A stretch of 64,000 nucleotides of DNA from Cannabis sativa. Its lineage: Eukaryota > Streptophyta > Magnoliopsida > Rosales > Cannabaceae. Position numbers and translations under genes: made by a program. Positions 60,003-64,000 of this stretch are shown piece by piece. The stretch covers positions 38,801,660 through 38,865,659 of the forward strand of contig NC_083601.1 of the NCBI RefSeq assembly GCF_029168945.1, read 5' to 3'. Each line of letters starts with the position of its first letter. The first letter of the stretch is position 1. The notes below the pieces were generated by a model. It was not told the origin of the DNA. It was given only the letters and a program-made list of their open reading frames with translations, and made no database searches.

Positions 60003-60306
60003 ATACTCGCACCATGGAACTCAAATCTCGGACACGGACCCAGACCATGGAACTTGAACCCCAGATCCTGGACCCCAGACACGGACTCGGACCATGGAAC
60101 TCGAACCCCGAACCCGACCCAAACCCGAACTCGAATCCGGACCCCAACCCCGGTCTGGGACCCCGTTCCTAACCCGGACCCCGACCCCGACCCTCGGCCT
60201 GACCCGGACCCTGAAACCAAACTCGAACTCAAGCCCGGGTCTGGGTCCAGGTCAAGGTTCAAGTCGGGATTTGAGGCGGGGTCTGAGTTCGAATCTGGGA
60301 TTGGAT
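60003..60306. repeat. Degenerate ACCC/CCGGA hexamer-like block, C-rich then G-rich
   Basis: 60003-60230 is a C-rich run of variants such as GGACCC, CGACCC, GAACCC and AACCCC. At a CCCGGG centre (about 60234-60239) it switches to G-rich complements (GGTCTGGGTCC) to about 60306. The overall shape is an inverted low-complexity repeat able to fold back, with G-runs on one strand of each arm. GC content is far above its surroundings. The frames through it encode Pro/Asp/Asn/Glu-rich text in several readings and are not genes. Confidence 0.85.
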
Positions 60307-60409
60307 GGGTTCATGTCATGATATGGTGTAGAATATTAATTTTTTAAATAAAAAAATGTAAAAATAGTTTTAAAAAACCCAAGTCAAATATTATTAAAAT
60401 TTTAAAACG

Positions 60410-60864
60410 TTAAATTGCGGCATAAATATCTAATATTTCAGATTTTATACATTTAAATACCTAATGTTTATTTTTTATAGGAAAAAATACCTAATGTTAC
60501 ATTTCTCTTACACCGTTACTACCACTTCTGTTAACTTATCATAAATATAGACACGTGGAGGGCTCAAATGCATTACATTTATTTATTTTATTTTAAAATA
60601 TTATGTGAAAATTGTTATGAGAACTGATTTTTTTTTGGGAACAAGTAGCATTTAGTTTCTGATATTAAAAATATTAAGTTTTAATAAAATAAAAATAAAT
60701 GTAATGCATCTGAACCCTCCACGTGTCTTTATTTATGAGTTAACTGAAATAGTAGTAACGGTGTAAGATAATTGTAACATTAGGTATTTTTGCCTCCAAA
60801 AATAAACATTAGGTATTTAAGTTTATAAAATCTGAAACATTATATATTTATGCCGCAATTTACC
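60410..60864. mobile_element. Long-armed fold-back element (about 455 bp)
   Basis: The left end TAAATTGCGGCATAAATATC and the right end (...TTATGCCGCAATTTA) are inverted. The arms stay paired for about 190 bp, including CACCGTTACTACCAC against the complement of AGTAGTAACGGTG, and ACACGTGGAGGG against CCCTCCACGTGT. No TSD is seen. The family is unknown (Mutator-like fold-back possible). Confidence 0.75.
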
Positions 60865-61082
60865 CTTTTTAAAATAACAAAATTTATTTTCTATTCTCAC
60901 TTTTGAAAATATAATTCTGATAACTAAAAATTAAAAATACAGCTAAACAGACTCCAAATAACCACTTATGCATTTTTTTTTGTAAAGAGTATGTTATCTT
61001 CATATGTGTTTTATTTGTTTTCTATACAGAATTTATCGTGCAATATTTTGGTTAACATTAATAGAAAAAATATATATGTATA

Positions 61083-61410
61083 CACTATAAAAATTTTTAC
61101 TTTTAGCCACAACAAAATTTGTGACTAAAGATTAAAAAGTTGAGGCTAATTATAAATTATCATTATTGTGTAGTGACTAAAAAGTTCGTGGCTAAAAGTA
61201 TTAGTTACAAAAATTACAATTTGTTGTGACTAAATGTATTTTTAGTCACAATATTTGTTGTGATTAAAACTAAATTAGTGACAACTTGTAACTAAATACT
61301 ACGTTTGAGTCATAAGTATTTTTTTGTTGTGACTAAAAGTCACATTTAGTCACAAAAATTTTATGTTGTGACTAAAAGATTGTCACTAAAAGTAACAGTT
61401 TTTTGTAGTG
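61083..61410. mobile_element. CACTA-type MITE, copy 2 (328 bp, 3-bp TSD)
   Basis: Starts CACTATAAAAATTTTTAC and ends CAGTTTTTTGTAGTG, complementary termini with the CACTA signature. The 3-bp target duplication ATA flanks it (61080-61082, 61411-61413). The interior has repeated GTGACTAAAA/TTTTAGTCAC motifs that fold back. Collinear with 36775-37102. Confidence 0.85.
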
Positions 61411-61413
61411 ATA

Positions 61414-62708
61414 ATCTTATTAAATGCGATGATCCTATGCAAAAAAAAATGCGAGGGTCGAATAATCAAATAAATAATTATAATCAATAATCAATTACAA
61501 AAAATTATAATAATTGAATAAAAAAGTGTAAAAAAGAAAATAATTGAACATTTTTCTGATATAAAATTTGTTAAGATTTTGTTTGTTTAGTGTGTTAATT
61601 AATTTCTTCTTTGTGTATTTATTTTGTAGGTTTACTTAAATTGTTTATTTAGATTGGATATAGATGGTCTCAAATTATTTTGTTTAAATTTTTAGAGTAA
61701 CATGGTTTTATATAAGTGGTTTTTTTTTTTTGTAACAATTTATATTTTGACTTTGTATACTTTTTAGCTAGACAATTAATTTGTTGGCTTGATATTATTC
61801 TTGGTCCACATTTATCTGTTATTCTGATCACTCTTTCAAAAAATAAAAAATAAAATAAAATAATATATAACAATTGATATTGAAAGTGGTGTCTCATTAT
61901 TTGATGGAAAAATATTTTAAATGAATCTTTATTTTAAAATATATATTAAACCCTAAATACTACATTTAATGTTGTTAATATATAATAGCGGGATCTTTCT
62001 TCTCATTCTGATATGATGTTAGCTTTCATAGGGAATTAAGGTTGATACTTGATACACATATTAATTGGGACTTGGGAATACTCTATTTGTAGCAATAAAT
62101 ATTGAAAGAAAAGAAAATTAATAAAAACAATATATATGGAAAATACTAAGGTAGAATCAAAAACTTATGTAAATACAGATATTTTTTTTTTCATTATCTG
62201 TCACTTTTATATTTAATATTAATATTTAATTAATTTTCTTTATATTATTTTTTTTTAATAATTTCGTTATATCAATATAAGAAAAATTACTTGTTTTTAA
62301 AAAAATAAATAAAAAAAAAAAGTTGTTAGTTAAATATATAATAAATTACAATGCAATGTTATTATTTTGTTTTTTTTAAAAAAAAAAAATCATTTTAGAG
62401 TTATTAGGAGTGTACCATATATTTAATTAGTAATTTTTTTTTTCTTTTGAGAAAAATAACCTTCCTTATATTGATATCAATAAAATAATTAAAAAAAAAT
62501 AATATAAAAAGAATTAATTTAATATTATTATTAATTATGAGAGTGAGACATAAATGAAAAAATATATATTTATATGTATAGACATTTTTTTGTAACTCTA
62601 CCTAAATATTTTCCTATGTATTAATATATAATAAATACACCCACCCGTGTTTTATTTATACGTTCCACTTTGCATATTTCATCAACACAAATATTTGAAA
62701 ATATAATA
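61414..62708. other. AT-rich intergenic, promoter of the neprosin-type gene
   Basis: Very AT-rich, with no gene until the ATG at 62709. A TATATAATAAATA stretch at about 62625-62637, 72-84 nt before the ATG, is a possible TATA box. Confidence 0.4.
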
Positions 62709-63945
62709 ATGACCGTCATTAGGATGAGGTATATACTGACCTTGACAATTTTATGTTGTGTTCTTATTCTAAATATTGATTTTGCAAATGGAAGAAGATT
62801 AATACTTAGTTCAGAATTAGGCAAGCGCAAGGGAACCATCAAAACTATTGAGGTTTGTATATATATCCTTGTTATTTTGTATTTACCCTGCAGTCATTAC
62901 TATATAGGAATGCTTAAACACTTTATTTTTCTTCTATACTTCAAATAATTAATTATACGATAATCGTATTATTTGAACTTGAACATGTTTCTAATTATAA
63001 TTAAGAAAGAACTAATGTAGTTAATTGGGCAGAGTGAAGATGGTGAAGTCATTGATTGTGTTGATATATACAAACAACCTGCTTTTGATCATCCACTTCT
63101 CAAGAACCACATCATCGAGGTTTTTGCTTTTTTCGCACCTTATCATCATCGATACATTTATATATTTCTTTTCAATACACATTTATGTTTTATATACATC
63201 ATAATTATAATTGACTTTCACTTGTTTTTTTTTTTTTTTACAAAATAGCTACTTTGGACACGTAGAAAAAAATGTTTTCGACATAATAAAGGAATATTTT
63301 CGACATAATAAGTGCATGTTTGACAGCATAACTAAAAAAATATTTTTTTGCAAAAAAACAATTTAGCTTGTTTGGCCTTATTTTTTTAAAACAGTTTTCA
63401 GATACAAAAATGTTGAAAACAACAAAATGTTGTTTTCTGTTTTAAAAGTCAATTAATTGTTGGTCAATATTTTTTTAAAAAAACACTAACCAAATATGAC
63501 TTGTGTTTTAAAAACTTCAAAAATTATTTTTTGTTCTTATTTCTAAAAATAATTTTTTGAAAACAATACCAAACGTGCTCTAAATTATTTAAGTTTTAAG
63601 CTATAAAAATAGAGAAAAAAAAAAGTAGTTCTGCTTTGGTAGAATTTTGTAATAAATATATTTTATTATATATGTGGCCTCAAGTTTTTGCAAGAGTCTA
63701 GCTAATTGAACAACTCATTTATATGTGACATATGCATACAGCCAAGTTCAATTCAAATAAATCAGTTAGAAGGGGAAAACGATGATTCACTAAAAGCATT
63801 ACAAGTGTGGCGTAAGTATGGAGAATGCCCAAAGGGAACAATTCCCATTGTTCGTGCACCAACATCTTCTAAATATGGTCGAAAAACCCATTTCAAATCT
63901 CACTATAGATATAATCAGAGCCACTTTGTTGCACCTGGTCACGAG
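62709..63945 (+). CDS. Neprosin-family secreted protein, 5' part (cut by the window edge)
   Basis: Exons are 62709-62852, 63033-63119 and 63742-63945; each junction is GT-AG in phase 0. The next donor (gtaccaat) follows GHE at 63945 and the gene continues beyond the window. It starts [20 protein letters not shown], a signal peptide. The neprosin activation-peptide (DUF4409) hallmark [19 protein letters not shown] follows, then [18 protein letters not shown] and a region leading into the DUF239/neprosin domain. The family founder, neprosin, is a secreted Pro-cleaving glutamic peptidase of pitcher plants; most plant members are uncharacterised. The catalytic domain lies outside the window. Met5 could also start. 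Intron 2 contains a fold-back MITE. Confidence 0.92.
63311..63582. mobile_element. Fold-back MITE in neprosin intron 2
   Basis: The left end AGTGCATGTTTGACAGCATA and the right end (reverse complement AGAGCACGTTTGGTATTG) are imperfect inverted repeats of a type common in plants. The AT-rich interior has complementary AAAAA/TTTTT blocks. No TSD was identified. Confidence 0.55.
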
Positions 63946-64000
63946 GTACCAATACCATTATATATATATATATATATGCTAATTATTTGGGTGGTTGATG

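Noticed and set aside
59969..60347. Overlapping Pro/Glu/Asn-rich ORFs on both strands
   Set aside because: All derive from one hexamer-like low-complexity block open in several frames at once; there is no start context, domain or splice logic.
1..64000. CRISPR arrays, bacterial operons, phage or viral genes, or a biosynthetic or defence cluster
   Set aside because: No direct-repeat/spacer array or prokaryotic gene organisation; every recognisable coding block is a plant nuclear gene or a plant transposable element.

Overview
The window is nuclear DNA of a flowering plant, almost certainly a eudicot. Its genes have many short GT-AG introns inside long AT-rich stretches. The protein families are plant ones (BES1/BZR1, copper amine oxidase, neprosin, L-type lectin kinase). 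The gaps are filled with plant transposon debris: a LINE, solo LTRs, Mutator-, hAT-, CACTA- and Harbinger-type MITEs and a tRNA-derived SINE. The species cannot be fixed from the sequence alone. All gene models below were built by hand from reading frame, splice sites and family resemblance.

Layout. 0-2 kb: a nested MITE cluster, then a frameshifted lectin-receptor-kinase pseudogene (+). 2.8-7.3 kb: a seven-exon conserved plant gene (-) of uncertain function, with a SINE in one intron. 8-12.9 kb: no gene; it holds a cluster of hairpin-forming repeats. 13.1-15.7 kb: a BES1/BZR1-family transcription factor gene, closest to BEH4 (-), with a G-box cluster about 1.4-1.8 kb upstream of its start codon. 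19.4-22.4 kb: a three-exon gene (-) for an organelle-targeted protein resembling the non-zinc-finger part of VAR3/OZ proteins. 23-25.4 kb: fold-back elements. 25.9-26.4 kb: a previously unflagged small two-exon gene candidate (-), 101 aa with an organelle-like presequence. 26.4-29.8 kb: MITEs. 29.9-36.4 kb: a complete five-exon copper amine oxidase gene (-), whose first intron carries a Mutator-type MITE and a solo LTR. 36.8-37.7 kb: a CACTA-type MITE and a tandem duplication. 38.6-45.2 kb: a decayed, roughly full-length L1-type LINE with target-site duplications, interrupted by a 1.26 kb solo LTR. 46.5-50.3 kb: a SANT/Myb-plus-bromodomain gene (+). 51.8-52.1 kb: a doubtful orphan exon (-). 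53.4-57.9 kb: phosphatidylinositol synthase (PIS, +), complete, ten coding exons. 58-62.6 kb: fold-back repeats, a C-rich to G-rich inverted low-complexity block and a second CACTA MITE. 62.7-64 kb: the 5' part of a neprosin-family gene (+), cut by the window edge.

The genes are unrelated housekeeping or regulatory genes placed side by side, as usual in plants, and nothing suggests a gene cluster. The most interesting non-routine observations are the small candidate gene at 25.9-26.4 kb, the solo LTR nested in the TSD-flanked LINE, a set of Mutator-type MITEs with perfect 9-bp TSDs (one with a paralogous empty site in the same window), the palindromic repeat array at 9.3-10.2 kb, and the bromodomain that lacks the usual acetyl-lysine-binding Asn.
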